Part shown: in pieces, positions 28,692-40,994 of the stretch
Position numbering within the stretch: the stretch's first letter is position 1
Layout: each line of letters opens with the position of its first letter
Notes under the pieces: model-generated
The model's input: the letters and a program-made list of their open reading frames with translations, nothing else
The model's database searches: none
What the model was told of the DNA's origin: nothing
Origin: Rhabdornis inornatus
Lineage: Eukaryota > Chordata > Aves > Passeriformes > Rhabdornithidae
DNA: 64,000 nucleotides
Direction of reading: 5' to 3'
Assembly: GCA_013397075.1 (NCBI GenBank)
Contig: VWZS01000240.1
Coordinates: 924,769-988,768, forward strand
Program-made: the position numbers and the translations under genes

Positions 28692-29189
28692 TGTTAGTCA
28701 GGTGTGGGGTAGTTTTTCTGCAAACCCTAAATTAGTAAGGAAGTTTCTTGTGCATTCATGAACCTAAAGAATTGTTCTTCTGTTAGTTGCAATTTCACTG
28801 TCAGAGGTATATTTTAGAGAATTTATATATTCTCATTTTGGCCAATTTAAATATATTTCGCTTTAAAGACTTATTTAAATGATCAGAATATTGAGTAAGT
28901 GGCAGAGGAGAGAGGGTGTCTCAATATAACTGAGAACCAGCCATTTGATTTAACAAACAAAATGCCTTCTGAAGTGCATTTGGGCATTAAAAAGGAATTC
29001 TTAAAATGTAGTACTAACCCATAAGTTGCAGTTCTTGCACAGAAAAAAAAACTGCAGGTCTAGTTTGTCAACTCTTTCTTGAAGGTTCCTGTCTTCAAAC
29101 GGAAGTTTTAACCTATTTCTTAAGGAAAAGAGTAACAAGAATGAAATCCTAACTTCTGACAAGCAAGTTTTTCTTTATATCTAAACATT

Positions 29190-30268
29190 TGGTGTTTTAT
29201 TGGGTTTTAGTGGCAAAGTTTCGGTAGAAGAGTACCTTCACCGTGACTTCTGTGAGAAGCTGCCAGAAGCTTTCTCCATGTCTGACAGAGCCAATGCCAG
29301 TCTGCTCCAAGTCGGAGCCACCGCTGGCCAAGGACGACCCCATCAGCAATGGCAGGATAACTTCTAGGATAACATATTTAAGAAGATGGAGGAAAATTGA
29401 GCAGAAACAACTGAAGGCAGAGAAAAGAGGAGTGAGAATATGTGACAAAAACAGCTGCAGAAATAGCTGCACTCATTAAGGTCAGTGAAAAAGCAGCAGA
29501 AGGAGGCGCTCCAGATGCTGGAGCTGAGATTCCCTGCAACCTGTGGTGCAGATCATGGTGAGGCTGATGTGTCACTGAAGCCCATGGAGGATCACAGAGC
29601 AGCAATGACCTGGAGCAGGAGCCCCACATCCTGGTGGGGAGGCCCAAAGGAGGCTGTGATCCTGTGGAAAGCCCACACTGTACCAGGCTCCTGGCAGGAC
29701 CTGTGAATGTGTGGAGAGGAGCCCATGCAGGTTTGCTGGGAGAACTTGAGACTCAAGGGGGAATTCATGCTGAAGCAGTACACACAGCAGCCTGGGAGAT
29801 GGACTCCCTTTGGAGAAGCTCATGGAGGACTGTCTCCCATGGGACGGACCCCATGGTAGAGCAGGGGAAGAGTGTGAGGAGTCTTGCCCCTGAGGAAAGA
29901 GCAGCAGAGACATCATGTAATGAACTGACCTCAATCCATGCTACACGTCCCTCTGTGTCATTGGGGTGGAAGAAATACATGCTTCAAAAGTAAAATCAAA
30001 CCCAAAATGAGGGAGGGGTGGGGTTAGGGTGTTTTTAAGATTTGGATTTATTTCTTGTTTTCATATTCTGATTTGACTGGTAATAAATCAAACTTCTATA
30101 ACCCTAACTCAGTTCTGGATTGCCCACGATGGTAAATGGATCTCTACCTGTGTTTATCTCAACCCACGAGCCCTTCATTGTACTTTCTCTCCCCTGCCCA
30201 GCTGAGAAGGAAAGGGATCAAGCAGCTTTTGTGGGTACCTGGAATCCAGCCAGGGTCAGCTCACCACA
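29190..30268 (+). mobile_element. Full-length endogenous retrovirus solo LTR, plus strand
   Basis: The block begins TGGTGTTTTATTGGG and ends TCACCACA, giving the TG...CA form of an LTR. It has the known segments of a common avian ERV LTR in order: TTCTGTGAGAAGCTGCCAGA, CTGACAGAGCCAATGCCAG, a TATA-like AACATATTTAAG (29371-29382), a middle region built from degenerate repeats around CCCATGG and GAGCAG, an AATAAA signal at 30082-30087, then ATCTCAACCCACGAGCCCTT and CCAGCCAGGGTCAGCTCACC. No gag, pol or env sequence adjoins it. Target-site duplications are not obvious. Overlapping open frames inside, including those up to 120 codons, are by-products of its GC-richer composition. Confidence 0.85.
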
Positions 30269-31434
30269 GGTCATTCTGACTCTTCAAGGTGTGTGTCTGC
30301 ACAAAAGGAATGTCAAGTAAAGCTATACAAGATACAGAAAGGTATAAAACAATCAAAATATTCCTTATAATTTGGTGGTTAAAAGTGATTTTTGAGGCAA
30401 CAATCCAAAAGAGCTGGCCGCCTTTTTGGGCACTTTTGTCACAAATAGTTTTCAGTCCAAGGAGTTTATCCTAAATAATCAAATGGCAGTTAATGTAAAA
30501 CAATAATCAAACTTTTAATTTCTGGAAGAGGGAAACAACATGGAGGAAAAATTCCAGGTAGTAATACTGATCTATTAATGTTTCCATTTGCTAGTAAAAA
30601 AGTGTAAAATCAGAAGTCTCAGGGAGATGCATGCATTCCTGTATGAATGAATCTCAACAAACATAACACAAAGTTACAAATACTGTTAAATTTTTTGTAG
30701 GATATCTGCGAGAAACAAGTTTGACAATCCATACATAGCCTTGTTAAAAACACATTTAGCTTAATACTGGTTTTCAAGGCTAAAAAATAGCTTTTTAACT
30801 CTGAGATAACTGTTTCCCGCAGAGCATGCAGGCATGCCAAGATTAAACAGGAGTGCAAAAACAAAGCACCTTTGCTATCTGATGAATTAAACTTAATACA
30901 CTCAGTCTCAGGAGAGAATTGTAGCTGACCTTGTGAAGTTTAAGTCTTGATAAATTGATACATCCTGCTCTTCAAGGCATTTTTTTCGCAGGGATGAATG
31001 AAAAGTTATACATATTTTTAAGCCTGCGGATATTTTTCATAGGGAAGACAAGAATTTACAGCAAGAAAATTATTGCTTTCTTGATCTGACTTACCATAAA
31101 ATCCTACAACTGTAGGTGTCTTTGGACTTCGTTACAGTCAAACAAGACTTTTTCAGAGAAGTGCTCAGAATTAGAGAAAAAGAATAGATCTGTTGCTGTT
31201 TAAACTATTAATGAAGTAATTTGATTTTTACTATCTACTACGCAGAAACCATGCATACCCCCGCATAGATCATTTGCATTTGTGAAATTATCTAATTTCA
31301 GAGAATTGTTCAGTTATGAAATGTGAACAACTTTAACGGAATTAAATTAGCGTCAGGTGAATGATCCCTTCGACCTTCAAGACTCACCCAAGACAACCAG
31401 TATTTTAAAAGAGAACAGGTGATTGTGGCAGGTG

Positions 31435-31448
31435 CCACTAGATGGCAG
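31435..31448 (+). promoter_or_regulatory. Consensus CTCF-binding motif
   Basis: CCACTAGATGGCAG matches the vertebrate CTCF core CCASYAGRKGGCRS at all 14 positions, with a flanking GTG on each side. Eight fixed and six two-fold positions imply about 0.03 chance matches in 64 kb on both strands at uniform base composition. Occupancy cannot be judged from sequence. If bound, it could act as a loop anchor or insulator between the repeat-rich left half and the region holding the CpG island. Confidence 0.55.
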
Positions 31449-34400
31449 TGCTCCAAAGAATTTGGTTCTCTAGATTTCAAGGATTAAACTAATTCAGCAA
31501 TGAATTTTAGTATGGGCTTATTTTAAACTTTAGTTCTCTTCCTCTCTGGGGAATGCAGCTCTCAAAATAAAACTTCCTTCCCCAGAATATCTACTAATTA
31601 ATACATTTTAAACTCACACCCATTTCCTCAACCTGTTGACTACTCAAAAAACAAAACCACTCTCATCTTCAAACTCTATCCTCCCGTAGATTCTACAATT
31701 CGTCTCTTCTAGTTCTACTCCCATCTAACGCCTTCAACTTCCCACTAATTTTAAGGGGTTCTGTCCTTCACTCTTCTCTTCTTCTTCTATTCAATGTCTA
31801 GTAATGTCTAGTCAAAGACGATGTACAGGTTCCCTGTCCATGGTAACCAATTATGGTATGATTAATCACTGCTCTGTACCCACAAAAATGTCAGATGATC
31901 TTCCTCTTAGTGGTGTGAAACTGCGATTTTTAGCTCAGCAAGGCTGACAGACAAGAATCTAATGAGCTTTTGCCTTTTCAACCTTCATGACCTCCCCACT
32001 ACTTTCTTTCTCCATGTACTACGGCTAGCACAGACTCAGAACACAGGTATCATTCATATCATTCTAAAAATAAACTCTTTTTCTAATCTCTCCACAAAGC
32101 TAATAGTCTGGTATCTAATTTCATATCCTGCTTGCTGCAGCATCAGTTTCTTTAGCCTAGGCAAACATCACCTTGCTGTGTTTACAGTCATTCAAAGTGC
32201 TACCACAAAGATCATAGTGCTTCCTTGGACAGTTATCCCATTCTTTGAAGTAACAGAAAGAAAAAAATATATTCAAATAAAAAATGCTCCTCTGCTTTCA
32301 AAACCTTCAAGCCTTTTTGGTTTTTTTTTCATCTCTAGAACAGCAAAATTATAATTTCTATGTTTGTGACTTCTAACTCCATCAGTGAATTCCTAAGTTT
32401 GTGGGATTCCTTTCTGAACACCTTTTTGGCCCACCTTTATACCGCCTCTCACACCTGAGAAATGCTCACAAGAGCCATTGATTTATTCTTGCAAGAATTT
32501 CCTTAATTCCTGTCCCACCGTGTCCTGCAAAATAATTAGTGACTGGGTTACTGGTGTGCTGAGACCCCTGTTTACAATGCTGAGCAGAGTCCTTATTCTC
32601 ATTGAGTCCTTATAGTCTCTGAATGTATCTGTCCAACAGACAGAAAATGCTGCTGAATCAAAAGCAAACACTCTAACAAACGCCATGAATTATATTTATA
32701 TGCTACCCAAATTGCTGACAAAAGCAGAAACTCATGAAAACCAAAGGGAAACATCAAGGCCTAATCCTGTACCCTGAAATAATGCCATCCTTGATGCATA
32801 GGATAACCTTGAATACGTCAGAATAATTCAATTACTAAAAACTTCCATTAAGCAATTTGTGGATTCATATTTTAAAAGCAGAGAGAAGCATCATAATTAG
32901 CAAACATGACCTTCTAAATAATACAGATAATAAAATTTCATCAGTATTCATGCACCAAGTTCAAAATTGGCTGGGTGAAGCTTATACCTCAGGTTATACC
33001 TCAGATAGAAATCTAGTCTTCATATGAAGGCTGTAAGTAATGGATCACTGCAGAATCTGCTACTTTCATTGCTACACATTGAAATACTATAGCTACTCTC
33101 AATTTGCCTGGACTGAAGCCTCAACTACTGTATCTCTTATGTTTTTGTTTAGCAAATCCTGTTGCATCAGGAAGGATACAATACAGATAACATGTTCACC
33201 TCAACTCTGTCTCTCATGTGTAAAACCTTCATAATGCTCTTTTAAGTCTTAATACAGAACTGGTAGTCAAGAAATAGAACGCACACAGGAATTAATACTT
33301 CTGCTTCCTCCCTGGAATATTATTTGAACATTCCATTAAGTGCATTAAGTGCACAACATTCCTGAAAACAGATTTAAACAACAGGAAATCAGCTGCCTCT
33401 CTCTAGAATTTATGTCCTCCAGGGGCTGCAGGCAGATATTTTCCTCCATTTCAAATCCAGAACATGGAGCCCTCTTCTGAGGGTGAATGCGTCCATTCTT
33501 TCAAGAAAGGACACAGTGATTTTTACTTTCTTTTACAAGAGGAAAAAGGGCAGAGATGTGATTTCCATCTCTTCATGATATTATTGAAACATAGAGTCAG
33601 AATAAGAAAATTTATTGCTTATCTAAGGATTCAAAACTCACTACTAGATAATTCGACCATTTTGGGTACAGAAAGTTGTGTCGTTGAGCAGAAAAGAATG
33701 CAGAAGTCATACAGCCAAGAGAGAGATCAAGTGCTGACATGACTAACTTATTAGAGCACTTATCTGGAGCAGAAAAGCTCTGTATAATATTTCTAATCTC
33801 AAAACTTCTTGTCCGTATTATTAGTAATGGCTCACCTCCTTTATTTTAAGGTAAACATGTTTAATTTAAAGTTCAGAGAGTATTACAGAGAGACATCTTC
33901 TGTGGCTTATCTTTCAAGACTGTAAAGCTCCTTTCAGAATTACTGCTTTTCAGGATACAATCTCCCCTCCTACAAAGTATGACCCTAAATCCCTATTCTT
34001 GTCCTCATGACCTTGCATTTGGCAGCACTAAAATGTGTGTTTTTCAAGAGAACCCAAGTTAACAAGGTACACAAATTGCCCTGTAAAACTGACCAAGCCT
34101 TATCCTTATTTACCACTCTACCATTCTTTAGTCACTACAGACTTTATAAGCAATAATTTGGTATTTCTGGAGCTGGTCATACACAGAAACTAGAAGCAGC
34201 AAACTGCCAGTCTCAAAAACCATCAGGAAAAACTTGAGAGTATTAAGGATCCAATTCTGAATATTTTGGTATTACTATACAAACAAAAAAGACACAAAAA
34301 AAGAAAAAATTAATTTAAAAATGAAAAAAAGAATATGCTTTGTATTTGTTCATATGCACATTACTGAATGCAAAACACATTGAAAAATTAAAAACAAAAA

Positions 34401-37400
34401 TTTAGGAATGCACTGCTGTGCTGTCAAATATAAAAACTGGTGTATAATAACATGATAAAACGGGGTTGGGTTATTCCAAAATTAATTTATGTTTCATCAC
34501 TTTTTGTAAAACAAATTGTTTGACAGATCCCTTCTTACATGCTACTTCAGCCTTAGAAAAATTAACTATGATGTATTTTTTTCTACTTCAGCTCCTCATT
34601 CATGAAACCTTCTGCAGTTATCACATGACCTATTATATACACAATTAATACTTTTGACTACAAGTTTATCTAGGTCCCAGTTCTGTATGTGCTTCATTTT
34701 GTGCATGTGGGAGCTCAACAGAACTACACTCAATTAGTTGAAGTTATGCTTGTTCCTAAGTGTTCGTAGAGCCAGGACTGAGGTAAGACTCTGTCTGTGA
34801 TAAAGGGCTGGTGCATGTGTACTTTAAACCTTTTACTACTGCAGAATTTTACATTCACAGAAAGCCTACTGTATTTGTTTAGTATTTCTTCTCATTTCAA
34901 TGGGACCTCTCATGTGAGTAGAATATATTAATAACCTAAATTGTGGCATATAACTTATATGTCAACAAAGTGTAATTTATTTTTAAAAACAAACAGTACA
35001 TTTTATATTCTAAGCAAGATACAAGTCTTTTAGTACCCTCCTTCTACTTATTTTAAAACACATCTACCAAATAAGGGAAATTTTTCAAATCTTTTTCTTT
35101 TCCACTTTAAAATTACAAAATCCTGAAACACCATGAGGGTTACTTTTCAACATGTAATCCTGTGCATTAATAAAGTAATTAAATAATAGAAACTCTGAAA
35201 ATAAGTAAGTTCATACATTTTTCTTTCAACTTGCTCCATCAATAAAGGCTCTTCCTCCTTACTGTCCATGTCTTCTGCTGTATATAACATATGACCTCTT
35301 CTGTCTAAAACATGCTAAAACTGCTGCAAATAAGGAAGAAACATGAAAGTAAGAAAAGCAGTACATAGATGATGAATGCCTGGATAATGTTGATCTCTAA
35401 AAATGAAAATAAATAAATTAAGAATCTTAATATCTATTCTCTAGATTCTTATGTATGTTAGTTGATCAAATATTGCATCATGGCACACATCAGACCATAG
35501 TATATAAACTGCAAACATAAAAACTTGGTATAAAGTGACCAGTAATTTCTATTCGAAGTAGAGATCATATTCTTTAGAAAAGAAAAACAGGTAAAAGATA
35601 AATAATTGGTAACAAATCGAAAGCAAAAAAATAAGTGCAGTAGTCAACATTTTCCTGTCTCAGCTTAAGAAGGTCTTTCCTTTGTTGCACTGAAAATTTA
35701 AACCAAGTTACACAGATTTACAGCTTAAATTTGGTATGTGAACTAATGTTCTGTGAAAACATTAAAGATACATTAATCTTTAAATTCTCTCTCAGGACAG
35801 GCTACCTCATAAATACCCTTAAAATTTTGCATTATTTTAATGATATGCTATCACTTGGACTTCTTCCTAGATTTTCAATTCAGCTGTTGATCTTAGAGGA
35901 AATACAGGGTCTTTGACTACCTTTGAAAAGTTAATAACTGAAAAATTCTACTATTTAACTCTTCAATCAAAGTTGTACTAAAGGTGATGAAAGTTTATTG
36001 ACTTCCACAGGCCATGGATCAAATTCTAAAAACAGTCTCTGGCTACTGTATGGACTCTACAAAGTTAATAAATGTCTAATGTGCAGACAGTTACAATGTG
36101 AAGAGCAGTATATGAAAAATGAAAAATGCTTGAGATGTAAAAAAAAAAAAATCAGAATGGCTCCAGAAATATATGATACTTTAATTCAAGTTCATAATTG
36201 CCTTCGTATTTTAGGAGCAGATCCCAGACTAAAAAGGTTGAAATTCCATTTTGAAATTACTCTGAACGGTTTTCAGGTTTTACTATTTTGCTGTGGTTCT
36301 CCTGAGACAATGACACTTCCAATAACTTGATTTTTTGTTATAAAGACCTATGCCTTGTGCTATAAACAGATATTACAAGAAGGAAATCAGCAATGATTAC
36401 AAAATGAAGTAAAGAAAAACACAAGACTGATATATCATGCAACACATATTCATGTTAGAAAAATATATTTCCTTACATTAAAGAAAAAGACAGCAAGAAA
36501 AGAAGTCACACATGTAAAGAAAAAACACTACATGAAAATTAGTGTAATATAGTAGAACTTTGACTTACCATCAAAAATTACATTAAGTATATATAGGCAC
36601 ATGACCACCCCACAGAAAAGACTGTCAATAAATCTCTTTATTTTAATTAAAACTGCTCTAAATATTTTTTTCAAGTCATTCAACTTTAATATATAGAAAA
36701 GTGCCTAGTTACCTTATGCTTCAACATGACAGTTTCACAGATCTTACAATCCAAAGCCTCCACTGAAATCAATGGGTTTTTTGCCTGAATGCAAATAGCA
36801 CCAAGGTTGTGAAATAAAATGTGAAAGTTAAACATAAAAATGAAATATCTAATTTGAAAAGCAAGTCAATCATATAATACATAAGATTGATCAGGATTTA
36901 AGGCATTCTTACAGCAACTCCATATGATGCAAAAGAATTATTTTTTTTAATAATTGAACAGTTTAGCAGCATGAATAGAAATAAGTAACTGTTCTCGTGT
37001 GTGAGATCAGAGATCAATGCTTTAATAAGTAGACCATATTAATTTAGAATTAGAAAGATGTATTTCCCACTACTTTTCTAACTCAATAGCAAGTATATAA
37101 TCTTCATAAGTGTTTGTAGTAGTTTAGGATGCTCTAATACAGTTTACTTCCCCTACAATGCAATTACCACGCAGTTAAAATATTTTTAAAAGATGTCAAA
37201 CAATTTAACTTTGGGCATACAACATTTAGAATTATTTCTGTAAGCAATAGCTGGCATAATAATTTTACAGTTCCTAGGGACTTTTTCTCTAAGTTTTATC
37301 ATTTACTTTAAATAAATACAAGCAAAACCAATTTGAATGCTATTTTAATTCCATTACCATTACTTCTTGTGTAGAAGTTATTGTTTCATTGAATGAACTA

Positions 37401-38734
37401 AACGAATGCTTTATCAATGTAAACTGAAATATTTGGGGCATGCTGCAGGTAAAGGTGAATGTTTTTACAGCACACACTCTCCTAAAACAGACTATTTATC
37501 ATTCTTTGGAAAAGGGGACATGAAAAAACAATACTATGTGTGTGGCCTACATTACCTTCACTTAATGCACTAAATACAGGTTTTTTAGAAAATTGTGCAG
37601 TTTCTGCACCATTGATAATCTGACAGTAAGTATTTATTGAAGGTAAAACACTCATTGTCTGTTGACACTATTTGTTTTAATATATAATCTTGCTAACCAA
37701 ATGATCTTTAAGCAATGCAGATAAGCAATGGCATGCAAAGGGTCACTTAAATGCCGATTTGACTGTTTCATAAACGTAAGCATTCTTTTCCCATGACTAT
37801 TCTCAGCTACTTAATTGAAAGTATTATCCATTTACAAACTTAAGGTCTGCCATAAAAAGGCTCTCTTCTGTATCCAATAGACCTTTCAGGACCCTAAGGA
37901 CAACAAAATCTAATAAATAAAGTTTCTTTTTCTTTTCCTCTTTTCTTATAGAGAAGTGAAGAAGTAACCTACGGTACATCTAAACAAAGCTATCTGCAAA
38001 GATCTTATTAACAGTGGGGACCATAAAACTGAAGAGTCTGACTTGGCATGGGATGGACAGGATCAGTTAAATTAGGACACAGTCTGTACTGCTTTTGTAA
38101 TCCACACTCCTACTAGAGAACGACAGATGCACCCTATGAGAAGAGCAAGGTAATAAGCAGTTGTCCTTAAATTACAGCTCTCCATGTAAAATCTCCTGAA
38201 TTTCAGACTAGCACTGACTGTAATACAAATTCAAGTTAATGAATTTTTAATACATCTTCTCTATTTAAAGATGATGACTTACAGCTGGCATTGCTTATAT
38301 TAAATTTGTGGTATTTTCCATTGTTTGTTTTTAATTATTTTGATTAGATTATTCTTGGAATTGTATGGACAAATGCAACCCCCACATAAGCAACTTCAGT
38401 TTCTGCTGCAGTCAAGAGAAGTTTCATCTGCAGATAACAGGACTGGATGGCTCCTATGGGTTTTAAAAACCATATCACAACTACTTCAAGGAGATAAACA
38501 GAAAATTAAACTAGAGGTACTAGACTTAATCTGATCATTTAGATTGGGAATTTTAAGTGTTCAGATCAAAAATTTGAAGGATGCCATTGTTTCTTCTTCC
38601 AATTTGGCAATATTGCTACGCACAAATAATATCTTTTCAGCGATTTTTTAATAATTATGAAATAAGTTTTAAAAATTATTTGACATTTGAAGCCTGAGGA
38701 GCCAAAGATTGCTACAGGTCATGTTCTTTTGCCA

Positions 38735-38885
38735 TGTTGTGATGACCTCCAGAGGTCTAGTCCAACCTCAGCAATTTCAGAGTTTGGCTTCCTGCAACTT
38801 CTTAAATATCTTTAAAACAGAGTGGCAGTGCCATCAATAGAAAGGATTCTTCTGAACTCCACCTTAAAGCTTGTATATGTAACAA
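38735..38885 (-). mobile_element. Old CR1 LINE 3'-end fragment, minus strand
   Basis: The plus strand reads GACCTCCAGAGGTCTAGTCC, then a CAACCTC segment, AACTTCTTAAATATCTTTAA, GAGTGGCAGTGCC and GGATTCTTCTGAACTCCA. These resemble the antisense of the CR1 3' terminal region in the right order, but are heavily diverged. Edges and assignment are tentative. Confidence 0.4.
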
Positions 38886-40994
38886 AACAAAACAGCTTCA
38901 AGAAAATAAAGAGGTATAATCACAGCATCAAAAAGACAGAAACGGAACACAGTAGGGGAAATTAAATTCAAATTGTTTTGTTTTGAAAAAAAATTGCATC
39001 TCAATATGAAAAGTAGGTACACTTTTGGGCCCAGCTCTTCCTGCTACACCATGGTAATTACTTCTGCAAGTCTGGGAAGGCTGTCTATCTTAATCTATAG
39101 AAACCCAAAGAACACAATTATTTCAAGAAAAATGCCTTTCTAGTTTTGATTTCAGTCATATGTCTGGTTAAATGAATCATAGAACTATAGAATTTTACTA
39201 TTCTTTGTCCATTCACAAACTTTCTTTATCCCAGAATACAGCTGAGCACAATGCCTATATTTATTAACAACTTCAATAGTTATTAAGTTCTCAGAAAGAA
39301 ACACTTCAGGAAAAAATTGCGGAAGCTTGTATTTAATAAAGAACATAAATAACAAAATAAAAAGATGCTGAGACCTGTACAAGATACATAAATGAGTCAC
39401 TACCTTGCGAAAAGTCTTATTCAAAATTAAAGTTACTTCATATGTTGTCAGCTTATTTTTGAAACAAACACCACTGTTTATGTCAGCACATACACGAAAA
39501 AAATACAAAGGAACAAAGTCAGATATTTAATGCTTAGCAGAAAAACTAAAAGCTGATCAAAATTTTACACAGACAATAAGCTAACAAAATTCTAGAATAT
39601 AGTAAAGCTTTAGAGTAATATGCCTACCTGAAAATGTATCAATAAAATGAACCAAATATAAGACTATGATTTTTGCTTTTGAATGTCACATAAGTTTCTA
39701 CCATGATATCTTGTCAAATTTAAAGGAAAAGAAGTAACTTGGTTAGATTCATTGCCATTTCCAGCTTTTGAAATGTCTAGATACTAAATATTTCTTTTTT
39801 AAAAAGCCATGCAAGTGATATCCAAAGAAACAGCAGGTAGTCAAAAACATTTGATGTCTTAGACACCAATATAGCTAATTGAAACAGCCAGAACTAAAAT
39901 TACAGCAGCTGTTACTTTAAAATCGTGATTCAAAGTTCTGTGATCTCACCTGTTTCATGAAACACACCATGGAGGGGGACTTCAACACTCTCTTGTTAAT
40001 GAATAATGGAGGCTATACTAAGCAGAGGGGAATTCCCTTAAAACTAAAATCAGAGAACATGACCCAATACTATTACTAGGGCTTTTAAAATTTATATAAT
40101 ATCATATTCTATTCAATTTTCTTTGTAGAAACACAAGTAAACTAGCACAAAACCTTTTTAATCAAAATATTTATATAATTCAGTTACAAATGTAACATAA
40201 AATTACAATGACTAAAGCAAGTAGCTGCATTTTTTCATCTGACTGCTCTATGTATAATCAAATTTACAAGTTCACCTACACAATCAATAATTTTTCTTGA
40301 AATTGCATGGGCTCTGCAGGCCACCAAGTAAAGCAAAATAATTTTGAAATCATATGTCACAACTTGCCAATTAATAATCTTCTATAGAAATATTAATATA
40401 TAGTAAATTGCCATTATTTTCTTTTAAAATAGTTCTGCCAAGGATGCATTAGAGCATTTAGCTAGTTCATATGAGTTTTTAAAACAATCTTTCTTTTTCT
40501 AAAACTTTATCTCCATTTCATGTGTAAAAGTGAATGCATGCACTTTCAAGTTGAATAATAGATTTGAATTATGTAGTACTTTTGTTAAATACAACCGAAT
40601 GTTATCTTTTCAGGTGCCAATCTTGTAAATTACTTTCCCTTGTAAAATCACTGAACACATATTGATGAGCGTTGTTGCAACAATATCACCCATATATTGC
40701 CAAAATGCCAAGCTGCCCAAAATATTTAATACTGTCTAAAAAACCTCATTAGTTTATCAGATCATCAGAGTATCCCAGTACTGTTAAATGACTGGGAAAC
40801 TGTTTCATTGTCAAATAGTATTATATAATTTAGAAGTAATAAGTAATCTTACTGTATTCTTTAATATAATAAAAATTACCATCAATGACACGGTACTGTG
40901 TATTGTTTAGACATAATTTGGCATATTTAGATTTGCAACCAACAGATTAACTGATGTTGCAGAGTATACTCTTCAAACTACCTACAAACATCAT

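Larger units (their letters stand above)
30269..40994. other. AT-rich non-genic or intronic stretch
   Basis: Apart from the CTCF motif and CR1 fragment listed separately, I see nothing firmly identifiable. A minus-strand frame at 32483-32686 reads like protein (STPVTQSLIILQ) and sits by a TATA-like GGTATAAAGG; it may be an old LTR or transposon piece. Three minus-strand splice-bounded segments (39414-39473, 36569-36621, 35305-35396) are discussed among the findings. Much of 34-41 kb is strongly AT-rich. Confidence 0.5.

Noticed and set aside
29378..29993. Frames of 89-120 codons on both strands
   Set aside because: They lie wholly inside the solo LTR, which is noncoding and compositionally GC-richer than its surroundings.
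37931..38012. Plus-strand terminal exon candidate after CTCTTTTCTTATAG, reading EEVTYGTSKQSYLQ then a stop
   Set aside because: There is a good acceptor but only about 19 codons, no upstream partner exon and no family match.
40277..40314. 38-base minus-strand segment bounded by splice-like signals (AHAISRKIIDCV)
   Set aside because: Its phase fits none of the neighbouring candidates and it is too short to judge.
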